Shown piece by piece: positions 22,307-29,451 of a DNA stretch of 34,517 bases. The notes below the pieces were generated by a model that saw only the letters and a list, made by a program, of their open reading frames with translations, had not been told where the DNA came from and did no database searches. Source of the DNA: an uncultured Lachnospiraceae bacterium (lineage in GTDB: Bacteria; Bacillota; Clostridia; Lachnospirales; Lachnospiraceae); NCBI GenBank assembly GCA_910579325.1, contig CAJTTU010000008.1:1-34517 (forward strand), given 5' to 3'. Position 1 is the stretch's first letter. Every line of letters begins with the position of its first letter. The translations under genes and the position numbers were made by a program.

Positions 22307-22341
22307 AATGATTCTCCTAATTTTGTTCTGCTACAGTATTT

Positions 22342-23682
22342 TTACGGTTCCAGTCTGTTTACATCTCTCGGGTACAGCGTGGTTTCCCGGACGTTCTGTT
22401 CGTTGAGAAGGCGCATGGTAAGGCGTTCCAGGCCTATCCCCAGGCCGCCGTGGGGCGGCATGCCGTATTTGAAAATGGACAGGTAGGACTGAATGGATTC
22501 CGGCTCCATGCCCCGGGCCTCCATTTTGGCGAGAAGCATCTGATAGTCGTGGATTCTCTGGCCGCCGGTGGTAATTTCCAGCCCTTTAAAAAGCAGGTCG
22601 AAGCTCAGCGTCACCCTGGGGTTCGCCGGGTCGTCCATGGCGTAAAAGGGACGCTTTTTGGAAGGATAGTGGGTGACGAATACAAAATCCGCGTTATATT
22701 CTTCCTTAAAATAGCGACCGATCAGCTGTTCTTCCTCCGGCTCCAGATCGTTGGGGTTTTTGATCCGGCGGCCGTATTTCTCCGAAACCAGCTGCTTTGC
22801 ACGGTCAAAACGGACGGCAGGAACCCGCGTCGTATCGGGCAGAGTGACCTGCAGAAGATTCAGTTCTCCGGCATATTCGGTTTCCAGAAGGTTCATGACG
22901 TATTGGAGCATGGCTGTTTCCATAGCCATAATATCTTCGAAGCCGTCGATATAGCCCATCTCGAAATCCATGCTGGTATACTCGTTCAGGTGGCGGGTGG
23001 TGTTGTGTTTTTCCGCCCGGAATACGGGTGCCACCTCAAATACCCGGTCATAGACGCCCACCAGCGCCTGCTTGTAAAACTGGGGGCTCTGGGCCAGCTC
23101 GGCTTTTTTTCCGAAGTATTCCAGCCTGAATATATTGGCGCCGCCCTCCGCGCCTTTGGCTACGATTTTTGGCGTTCTTACTTCCGTAAATCCCTGGCTG
23201 TGGAGAAAATCCCGGAATCCTCTGGCGATGCCTTCCTGAATTTTGAAGATGGCCCGCTCTCTGACATTGCGCAGCGTGATATTGCGCATGCCCAGTTTGG
23301 TTTCCAGGGAAGCGCCAAGCTTCCATTTGGAAACGGCGATGGGGAGAGGGGCCGCGGGCCGGGATAAAACTTTAAGAGAGCGGAGGCGGAGTTCAAATCC
23401 GTGAGGCGCCCGCTCTTCGGTCTGCAGGATGCCTTCCACCTCTACGGCGGATTCCTCTTTTAAATCGTTCAGGCGGAAATCCGCAGCGCCGGTTTCATAG
23501 ACGCACTGCAGCAGTCCTTCTGCCTTTCGCAGCAGGATAAAGGCGACGTCGCCCATATCCCGGATGGTATGGACCGCGCCGTTGGTCCGGATGGTTTTTC
23601 CCATATAGCCGCCATTTATGATTTGCGTGAGTCCCAGTGTTTCCTGTTTTTTGATGCCTGTCATAAATTCCATTCGCTTCAT
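22342..23682 (-). CDS. aspS: Aspartyl-tRNA synthetase, archaeal-type (probably non-discriminating)
   Basis: 446 residues. An N-terminal OB-fold anticodon-binding domain (about 20-110) precedes the class II catalytic domain: motif 2 around FRAEKHNTTRHLNEYTSMDF, flipping-loop region KRPFYAMDDP, motif 3 GLGIGLERLTMRLL. It lacks the GAD insertion domain of bacterial AspRS and so is the archaeal/eukaryotic type. Such second-type enzymes often charge both tRNA-Asp and tRNA-Asn, and the operon with gatCAB fits this. The start at 23682 was chosen because AAAGG lies just upstream; ATG at 23673 is also possible. An upstream GTG at 23736 has no ribosome binding site. AsnRS of the same family is the alternative, but the gat context argues against it. 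Confidence 0.85.
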   Translation of the reverse strand: MKRMEFMTGIKKQETLGLTQIINGGYMGKTIRTNGAVHTIRDMGDVAFILLRKAEGLLQCVYETGAADFRLNDLKEESAVEVEGILQTEERAPHGFELRLRSLKVLSRPAAPLPIAVSKWKLGASLETKLGMRNITLRNVRERAIFKIQEGIARGFRDFLHSQGFTEVRTPKIVAKGAEGGANIFRLEYFGKKAELAQSPQFYKQALVGVYDRVFEVAPVFRAEKHNTTRHLNEYTSMDFEMGYIDGFEDIMAMETAMLQYVMNLLETEYAGELNLLQVTLPDTTRVPAVRFDRAKQLVSEKYGRRIKNPNDLEPEEEQLIGRYFKEEYNADFVFVTHYPSKKRPFYAMDDPANPRVTLSFDLLFKGLEITTGGQRIHDYQMLLAKMEARGMEPESIQSYLSIFKYGMPPHGGLGIGLERLTMRLLNEQNVRETTLYPRDVNRLEP

Positions 23683-23773
23683 CCTGCCTTTCTGAAATAT
23701 AGAAAAAAATGCGAGTCTGGTTTCGATATCAGACAAAATATACGATTGTTATGTTTTGTCTGATATCTCGTAA

Positions 23774-23813
23774 TAAAAAAAGCCCCAGAATACGTATTAC
23801 CGTATTCCGGGGC
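23774..23813 (-). terminator. T-box-controlled terminator upstream of aspS
   Basis: On the minus strand CGCCCCGGAATACG, a short loop and CGTATTCTGGGGC form a 13-bp stem followed by seven or eight T. It follows the T-box sequence by about 20 bases, the standard geometry for tRNA-dependent antitermination. Confidence 0.9.
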
Positions 23814-24130
23814 GAATTTTTCGTCAGAAAATCCGCGGTACCACCCGCTTCAAGGCCGCCTTTGGCCTCCTCCTGTACTTAACGCGTACGACGTGTATTC
23901 CTACTTTCTCATCGGAATCTTTCAGGCAAATATTCTTTTTCCTCCCGGAATACCCGTTTAAGGTATGGAACATGCCTTTGAAACTCCGCCGTTCAGAATA
24001 CCGGCTCCCAAGCGTTCCCGTTCCTTTTCCACCATAAACCGCTCTCAGTCGGCGACGGCTTTTTCCTGTCGGTTTTTAAAAGGGACGAGTCTTGTTCTTC
24101 GCTTTTTGTGCTCGTGTAAAAGATTGTTTA
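23814..24130 (-). ncRNA. T-box riboswitch of the aspS-gatCAB operon
   Basis: Reading the minus strand, the conserved T-box GGGTGGTACCGCGG (23846-23833) lies just before the terminator. Upstream is a Stem I region with a GAGAG (AG-bulge-like) motif around 24045 and a terminal-loop-like GGTGGAAAAGG. By hand folding, the specifier is most likely AAC (Asn) at 23993-23991, directly before a GGCGG arm that pairs with TCGCC. Uncharged tRNA would bind and prevent termination. The T-box call is firm; the specifier is tentative (GAC for Asp was not found at a fitting place). Confidence 0.88.
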
Positions 24131-24132
24131 TC

Positions 24133-24161
24133 ATGTTATCACAGTTGAGGAAGGATTGCAA
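24133..24161 (-). promoter_or_regulatory. Possible promoter of the T-box operon
   Basis: Minus strand: TTGCAA (24161-24156), 17-base spacer, TAACAT (24138-24133), just upstream of the T-box leader. Confidence 0.5.
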
Positions 24162-24261
24162 GAAAAAAATGAAAAAATGAAGATCAAAAAATGATTGCGT
24201 ATGTAAAATGTGAAACTTTGGTAAAATAACGTAAGGAGTTGTACACAATCGGAGGAAAGTG

Positions 24262-24270
24262 TGGTATCAT
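24262..24270 (+). promoter_or_regulatory. Possible extended -10 promoter of the trigger-factor-like gene
   Basis: TGG followed by TATCAT (24265-24270), with TTGTAC further upstream at a 20-base spacing. It lies about 44 bases before the ATG at 24314. Confidence 0.4.
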
Positions 24271-24313
24271 ATTACGAATGAAGCGAAGCGGAACTTTAAA
24301 TAGGAGGAAAATA

Positions 24314-25477
24314 ATGGGATATTTAAAACGATTTACCATATGGGCCGCATGTCTGTGTCTGTTTTTGTCCATGGCGGGCTGTTCGGCTTCCGGCGACGGG
24401 AAGGAAACGACGGCCGGGGAAAGCGCAGGGCAGACGGAGACAGGGACGGCACAGGAAACGGAGCCGGCGTCCGGTACGGACGAGACGACTGTGGGGGCAG
24501 GGGCTTCACCGGCGATTACCCCGGTGGAAAAGGAAGCTTACGACGCGTTAAAATATGTGGATCTGGGAGAATACAAAGGGATAGAGGTGTCTAAAGCCCA
24601 GATTGACGTGAGTGATGAGACGCTGGATATGGTGCTGGCATCCGAGCTTTCCCAGCAGGCTTATCAGCAGGAGGTGACGGACCGTCCGGCCAGAGAGGGG
24701 GATACCGTCAATATCGATTATAAAGGAATGAAGGACGGCGTGGCTTTCGAGGGAGGTACGGCCCAGGGATATGACCTGACTCTTGGCTCCGGCAGATTTA
24801 TCGATGGCTTTGAGGATGGTCTGATCGGCGCAGAGACGGGACAGACGCTGAGCCTGGATCTGAAATTTCCCGATCCCTATAAGAATAATCCCGACCTGGC
24901 CGGACAGCCGGTGGTGTTTGAGGTGACGGTAAACAAAATCACGGAAACCGTGACACCGGATCTGACTGACGAGTATGCCGCCGCAAACAGCGATTATGCC
25001 ACGGCGGAGGAGTACCGGGAAGGACTGCGGGACGTTATGAGGGAGCAGAATAAGAAGAACGCGGTGATGGACGCGCTGATGGAGCAGGCAGAATTTCAGG
25101 AGCCGCCGGAAAATCTGATCGCTTATTACCAGTATGATATGGTTCAGCAGACTTCTTATCAGGCGGCGGCTTACGGCCTGAGCTTTGAGCAGTTTCTGGA
25201 AGCCGGCGAAATGACGCAGGAGCAGTATCTGGAGGCCAACGCAGCCCAGATCGAGGACAATGCGCGCAGGGATATGCTGATGGAAGCGGTGGTCGCCTCG
25301 GAAAAACTGGAGCTGACCGACCAGGAATTTAAGGACGGCGTGGCAGAGGTGGCGGAAAGCTACGGCAGAACCGAGGAGGATGTGATCGGCATCATAGGAG
25401 AAGAGGTTCTGCGGGAAAATTTTCTGTGGAATAAGGCTATTGACTTTCTTGCGGAGAATGCGGCGGAAGTAGAGTAA
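24314..25477 (+). CDS. Lipoprotein with FKBP and trigger-factor C-terminal domains (extracytoplasmic foldase)
   Basis: 387 residues. Signal peptide MGYLKRFTIWAACLCLFLSM with lipobox MAGC (Cys23). A Thr/Glu/Gly linker (about 24-70, containing KETTAGE) leads to an FKBP-type peptidyl-prolyl isomerase domain (about 135-220: GDTVNIDYKGMKDGVAFEGG, LGSGRFIDGFEDGLIG). A helical trigger-factor C-terminal region follows (about 225-387). The ribosome-binding N-terminal domain of cytosolic trigger factor is replaced by the lipid anchor, so it should act on exported proteins. TAGGAGGAAAATA precedes the chosen ATG; an earlier in-frame GTG/TTG would spoil the signal peptide. Confidence 0.88.
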   Translation: MGYLKRFTIWAACLCLFLSMAGCSASGDGKETTAGESAGQTETGTAQETEPASGTDETTVGAGASPAITPVEKEAYDALKYVDLGEYKGIEVSKAQIDVSDETLDMVLASELSQQAYQQEVTDRPAREGDTVNIDYKGMKDGVAFEGGTAQGYDLTLGSGRFIDGFEDGLIGAETGQTLSLDLKFPDPYKNNPDLAGQPVVFEVTVNKITETVTPDLTDEYAAANSDYATAEEYREGLRDVMREQNKKNAVMDALMEQAEFQEPPENLIAYYQYDMVQQTSYQAAAYGLSFEQFLEAGEMTQEQYLEANAAQIEDNARRDMLMEAVVASEKLELTDQEFKDGVAEVAESYGRTEEDVIGIIGEEVLRENFLWNKAIDFLAENAAEVE

Positions 25478-25535
25478 ATACCCTGCGGGAACGGCAGGCC
25501 GGATACAACACGGAATACAGGAATATTTTGAAGCT

Positions 25536-25576
25536 GGACAGGATATACTGAAATGTAGTGATCCTGTCCTGTTTTT
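25536..25576 (+). terminator. Terminator after the trigger-factor-like gene
   Basis: GGACAGGAT (25536-25544) pairs with ATCCTGTCC (25561-25569), followed by TGTTTTT. The 337-base gap to glgC holds this terminator and the glgC promoter; no gene is seen in it. Confidence 0.75.
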
Positions 25577-25750
25577 GATATCACAGGAAAGTTTTCCGAA
25601 CTTCCCTTCACAGGACATTTATTTTGTCGAAACGGCAAATCTGACCGGCAATTTGCACAGAATTGATAAAAATCGAAAATATTTCGGAAAATCATGTCGG
25701 TTATCATGTAAAAAATAGATAAAAAAAGATGAAAAAGATCATTGAATTTG

Positions 25751-25779
25751 TTCACAATATAAGAAAGATGTGTTATAAT
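25751..25779 (+). promoter_or_regulatory. Promoter of glgC-glgD
   Basis: TTCACA (25751-25756), 17-base spacer, TATAAT (25774-25779) with an extended TGT before the -10. One of the best promoters in the window; the ATG lies 35 bases downstream. Confidence 0.8.
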
Positions 25780-25814
25780 GGAATACAAACCAATGTACAG
25801 CAAGAGGTGATAGC

Positions 25815-27089
25815 ATGATAAAAAAAGAAATGATTGCCATGCTTTTAGCTGGCGGGCAGGGAAGCCGTCTCGGTGTGCTCACATCCAAGGTGGCAAAACC
25901 GGCTGTAGCTTTCGGCGGAAAGTACAGGATTATCGACTTCCCTTTAAGTAATTGTATTAATTCAGGCATCGACACGGTGGGCGTACTGACCCAGTACCAG
26001 CCGCTGCGCCTGAATACCCATATCGGAATCGGCATCCCGTGGGATCTGGACCGGAACGTAGGCGGCGTAACCGTACTGCCGCCCTATGAAAAGTCAAACA
26101 GCAGCGAGTGGTATACCGGAACGGCAAATGCGATCTATCAGAACATCGATTACATTGACATGTACAATCCGGATTACGTGCTGATTCTGTCCGGCGACCA
26201 TATCTACAAGATGGATTACGAGGTGATGCTGGAATTCCACAAAGCGAACAACGCGGATCTGACGATCGCCGCGATGCCGGTTCCCATGGAGGAGGCCAGC
26301 CGCTTCGGTATCGTGATCACGGATGAAAACAACAGAATCACGGAATTTGAGGAGAAGCCGGCGAATCCGAGGAGCAATCTGGCGTCCATGGGTATCTACA
26401 TATTCAGCTGGCCAGTGCTGAGAGAAGCGCTGACGAAGCTGTCTGAAGAACCCGAATGCGATTTCGGCAAGCATATCATTCCTTACTGCCATACAAAGGG
26501 CGACAGAATTTTTGCCTACGAGTATAACGGCTACTGGAAGGACGTGGGCACGCTGGGCTCCTACTGGGAAGCGAATATGGAGCTGATCGACATTATTCCG
26601 GTCTTTAACCTTTACGAGGAATTCTGGAAGATCTTTACCCGGTGTGAGAATCTTCCGCCCCAGTATATCTCGGCAGATTCCAGGATCGAGCGGTGCATCA
26701 TCGGCGAGGGCACAAATATTTACGGAGAGATCTATAACTCTGTCATCGGCCCGAACGTGACGATTGAGCGGGGCGCCGTAGTACGGGATTCCATCATTAT
26801 GCAGGATTCCGTGATCCGGGCGGGCGCAATGGTGAACAAGGCGATTATCGCCGAGGGCGTGACCATAGGCGAGGAAACCCAGTTAGGCGTGGGCGATTAT
26901 GCGCCCAGCAAGCTGGATACGAAAGTTTATGTGTTTGACCTGGTGACGGTGGGAGAGAATTCCATAATTCCTGCCGGCGTAAAGGTAGGAAAGAATACGG
27001 CCATCTCCGGTGTGACGGAGGCCGGTGATTATCCTGATGGAAAGCTGGACAGCGGTGATTACATTATAAAGGCAGGTGGTTCACGATGA
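25815..27089 (+). CDS. glgC: Glucose-1-phosphate adenylyltransferase, catalytic subunit
   Basis: 424 residues. Nucleotidyltransferase domain with the pyrophosphorylase motif MLLAGGQGSRLGVLTSKVAK-like start (about 9-28) and the sugar-binding FEEKP. Conserved substrate site ASMGIYIF and WKDVGTLGSYWEANM are present. The C-terminal left-handed beta helix (about 290-415) carries allosteric sites. It makes ADP-glucose from glucose-1-phosphate and ATP for glycogen. The ATG follows AAGAGGTGATAGC. Its end overlaps the glgD start (ATGA), so the subunits are coupled. Confidence 0.96.
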   Translation: MIKKEMIAMLLAGGQGSRLGVLTSKVAKPAVAFGGKYRIIDFPLSNCINSGIDTVGVLTQYQPLRLNTHIGIGIPWDLDRNVGGVTVLPPYEKSNSSEWYTGTANAIYQNIDYIDMYNPDYVLILSGDHIYKMDYEVMLEFHKANNADLTIAAMPVPMEEASRFGIVITDENNRITEFEEKPANPRSNLASMGIYIFSWPVLREALTKLSEEPECDFGKHIIPYCHTKGDRIFAYEYNGYWKDVGTLGSYWEANMELIDIIPVFNLYEEFWKIFTRCENLPPQYISADSRIERCIIGEGTNIYGEIYNSVIGPNVTIERGAVVRDSIIMQDSVIRAGAMVNKAIIAEGVTIGEETQLGVGDYAPSKLDTKVYVFDLVTVGENSIIPAGVKVGKNTAISGVTEAGDYPDGKLDSGDYIIKAGGSR

Positions 27090-28207
27090 AAGCAATAGGA
27101 ATTATATTAGCCGGCGGAAACAGCAAGCGGATGAAGGAGCTTTCGTTAAAGAGAGCCATAGCGGCCATGCCGATTGCGGGCAGCTTCAGAAGCATTGATT
27201 TTTCATTGAGCAGCATGACAAATTCGCATATTAAAAAGGTGGCGGTTTTCACCCAGTATAACGCCCGCTCCTTAAACGAGCATCTGAATTCCTCCAAGTG
27301 GTGGGATTTCGGGCGCAAGCAGGGAGGCCTGTTTGTATTTACGCCGACGATCACAGCGGATAACAGCGACTGGTACAGAGGCACGGCGGATTCCATCTAT
27401 CAGAATCTGGACTTTTTGAAGAACAGCCATGAGCCTTATGTGGTGATCGCCTCCGGCGACGGCGTGTATAAGCTGGATTATAACAAGGTTCTGGAATACC
27501 ATATCGCCAAACGGGCGGATATCACCGTGGTGTGCAAGGAGATGCCTTCCGGCATGGACCTGACCCGTTACGGCCTGGTCCGCACCGACAGCGACTGCAG
27601 GATTACGGAGTTTGACGAGAAGCCGATGGTGGCTTCCTCCAACCTGGTTTCCTGCGGCATCTATGTGGTTCGCCGCCGTCAGCTGATCGACCTGATCGAG
27701 GCCTGCGCAGCGGATGAGCGCTATGATTTTGTCAACGATATTCTGATCCGGTACAGAAATTTAAAGAGAATTTACGCCTATAAGATGGACAGCTACTGGA
27801 GCAACATTTCTTCCGTAGACGACTATTACAGGACAAACATGGATTTTCTGAACAAGGATATCCGGGATTACTTCTTCCGTACATATCCGGAAGTGTATTC
27901 AAAAGTGGACGACAACCCGCCTGCGAAGTATAATCCCGGCGCCGTCGTGAAAAACAGCCTGGCGTCCAGCGGCTGTATCATCAACGGCGAGGTGGAGAAT
28001 TCCGTCCTGTTTAAAAAAGTGTATGTGGGGAATAACTGCGTGATCAAAAACTCTATCATTTTGAATGATGTGTACATTGGCGATAACACGCGGATTGAAA
28101 ACTGTATTGTGGAGAGCCGGGATACGATCAAGGCGAACATGACCTATACCGGAGAGCCAAATCATATCAGAATTATTCTGGAAAAGAACGACAGATTTGT
28201 AATGTAA
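27086..28207 (+). CDS. glgD: GlgD, regulatory-type ADP-glucose pyrophosphorylase subunit
   Basis: 373 residues, shorter than GlgC. The nucleotide loop is altered (ILAGGNSKRMKELSLKRAIA where GlgC has GSRLGVLTSKVAK), and the beta-helix is truncated. In Bacillus-type enzymes GlgD is nearly inactive alone but raises GlgC activity in a heterotetramer. AGGTGGTTCACG inside the glgC end serves as ribosome binding site, and the start overlaps the glgC stop by four bases. Confidence 0.93.
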   Translation: MKAIGIILAGGNSKRMKELSLKRAIAAMPIAGSFRSIDFSLSSMTNSHIKKVAVFTQYNARSLNEHLNSSKWWDFGRKQGGLFVFTPTITADNSDWYRGTADSIYQNLDFLKNSHEPYVVIASGDGVYKLDYNKVLEYHIAKRADITVVCKEMPSGMDLTRYGLVRTDSDCRITEFDEKPMVASSNLVSCGIYVVRRRQLIDLIEACAADERYDFVNDILIRYRNLKRIYAYKMDSYWSNISSVDDYYRTNMDFLNKDIRDYFFRTYPEVYSKVDDNPPAKYNPGAVVKNSLASSGCIINGEVENSVLFKKVYVGNNCVIKNSIILNDVYIGDNTRIENCIVESRDTIKANMTYTGEPNHIRIILEKNDRFVM

Positions 28208-28254
28208 GCTGGCGGCGCAGGTTTTGTGAGATACTGAGCGTACATGAAAAGGGC

Positions 28255-28274
28255 GCTTCCGGAAATTCGGAAGC
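28255..28274 (+). promoter_or_regulatory. Short hairpin between glgD and spoVG
   Basis: GCTTCCG (28255-28261) and CGGAAGC (28268-28274) around a six-base loop. No T-run follows, so transcription may continue into spoVG; its role is unknown. Confidence 0.4.
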
Positions 28275-28300
28275 ACTCGAAAAGAATCAGGGAGGAAATC

Positions 28301-28570
28301 ATGAAAGTTACGGATGTACGGGTGCGCAAGGTCGCCAAAGAAGGGAAGATGAAAGCGATTGTGTCGATTACGCTGGATGAGGAATTTGTGGTTCATGACA
28401 TCAAGGTGATCGAGGGCGAGAAAGGACTTTTTATCGCCATGCCAAGCCGTAAGGCTGTGGACGGCGAGTATCGCGACATTGCTCATCCGATCAATTCCGG
28501 CACCAGGGATATGATCCAGGGGATTGTGCTGGAACGGTATAAAGAGGCGCTGACAGAGACTGTGGAATAG
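28301..28570 (+). CDS. spoVG: SpoVG family nucleic-acid-binding regulator
   Basis: 89 residues. Begins MKVTDVRVRKVAKEGKMKAI and contains IKVIEGEKGLFIAMPSRK and the DIAHPINSGTRDMIQ segment, the SpoVG hallmarks. It is a small dimeric DNA/RNA-binding protein that affects sporulation septation, cell-wall and virulence genes in Firmicutes. GGGAGG ends five bases before the ATG; upstream in-frame ATGs lie in the hairpin region and are rejected. A terminator follows at 28605. Confidence 0.95.
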   Translation: MKVTDVRVRKVAKEGKMKAIVSITLDEEFVVHDIKVIEGEKGLFIAMPSRKAVDGEYRDIAHPINSGTRDMIQGIVLERYKEALTETVE

Positions 28571-28604
28571 GATAAGACATAAAAAAGGCGTTTGAAAAGG
28601 TGAA

Positions 28605-28636
28605 AGGGGACTGCTTGTGGAAGCGGTCCTCTTTTT
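28605..28636 (+). terminator. Terminator after spoVG
   Basis: AGGGGACTGCTT (28605-28616) pairs with AAGCGGTCCTCT (28621-28632), allowing G-U pairs, followed by TTTTT. Confidence 0.8.
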
Positions 28637-28666
28637 CGATATGAAAGTTTCAGCCCCTGTAAAGTC

Positions 28667-28695
28667 TTTACAAGTCCCGTTTTTCCTGATAGAAT
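28667..28695 (+). promoter_or_regulatory. Promoter of pth-mfd
   Basis: TTTACA (28667-28672), 17-base spacer, TAGAAT (28690-28695), about 100 bases before pth and just after the spoVG terminator. Confidence 0.7.
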
Positions 28696-28795
28696 GAGTA
28701 TGCTTTTGAAATGCCTGCCTCTGTTGGGACAGGCGGCTTTTGTTTGTCAGAATGTTTAAAGGCGTACCCCCTATGATACAAGGAGGATGACGGTT

Positions 28796-29368
28796 ATGTA
28801 TATCATCGCGGGTTTGGGAAATCCTGATTTAAAATACAGAGGAACCCGGCACAACGCCGGTTTTTGCGCCCTGGACGCATTGGCGGAAAGAAACCGCATC
28901 CAGGTGACGATCAGGCAGCACAGGGCGCTTACGGGGAAAGGCATGATTCACGGACAGAAGGTGATTCTGGTGAAGCCGCAGACCTATATGAATTTAAGCG
29001 GAGAGAGCCTCAGGGAGCTGGCGGATTACTATAAGATCGATCCGGAGCAGGAGCTGATCGTTATCTATGACGACGTTAACCTGGAGCCGGGGCAGCTGCG
29101 CATCCGGGAAAAAGGCAGCGCGGGAGGCCATAACGGCATGAAAAATATCATTGCCTGTCTGGGAACGGACGGGTTTGCCCGGGTCAGAATCGGCGTGGGG
29201 AAAAAGCCGGAGCAGATGGACCTGGCGGATCATGTGCTGGGCCATTTTTCCGGCGAGGAGCGTCAGCAGATGGAACAGAGCTTTGAAAACGCCGCCCGGG
29301 CGGTGGAAGTGATGCTCTATGAGGACACGGCCGCGGCGATGAATCTGTTTAACCGGAAGAATGTATGA
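28796..29368 (+). CDS. pth: Peptidyl-tRNA hydrolase
   Basis: 190 residues. Starts MYIIAGLGNPDLKYRGTRHN with the catalytic-site Asn10 and His20 motif; KPQTYMNLSGESLRELADYY, the catalytic Asp in YDDVNLEPGQLRI and GSAGGHNGMKNI are all present. It releases peptides from prematurely dropped peptidyl-tRNA. The ATG at 28796 was chosen because AGGAGG lies eight bases before it; the ATG at 28787 touches the ribosome binding site. Followed by mfd, the classical pth-mfd order of Firmicutes. Confidence 0.96.
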   Translation: MYIIAGLGNPDLKYRGTRHNAGFCALDALAERNRIQVTIRQHRALTGKGMIHGQKVILVKPQTYMNLSGESLRELADYYKIDPEQELIVIYDDVNLEPGQLRIREKGSAGGHNGMKNIIACLGTDGFARVRIGVGKKPEQMDLADHVLGHFSGEERQQMEQSFENAARAVEVMLYEDTAAAMNLFNRKNV

Positions 29369-29451
29369 GACAGTGCACCGGACCCATATTGGAACAGCGC
29401 GAATATGTGTCAGAGCGCCGTAAATAAGCATCGGAATGTCGGGAGGAAACT

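Noticed and set aside
22450..23367. Plus-strand open frame of 305 codons
   Set aside because: Antisense to aspS, whose class II motifs are clear; no independent coding evidence.
24548..25618. Minus-strand open frame of 356 codons
   Set aside because: Antisense to the trigger-factor-like lipoprotein and overlapping the terminator at 25536; no ribosome binding site or domain.
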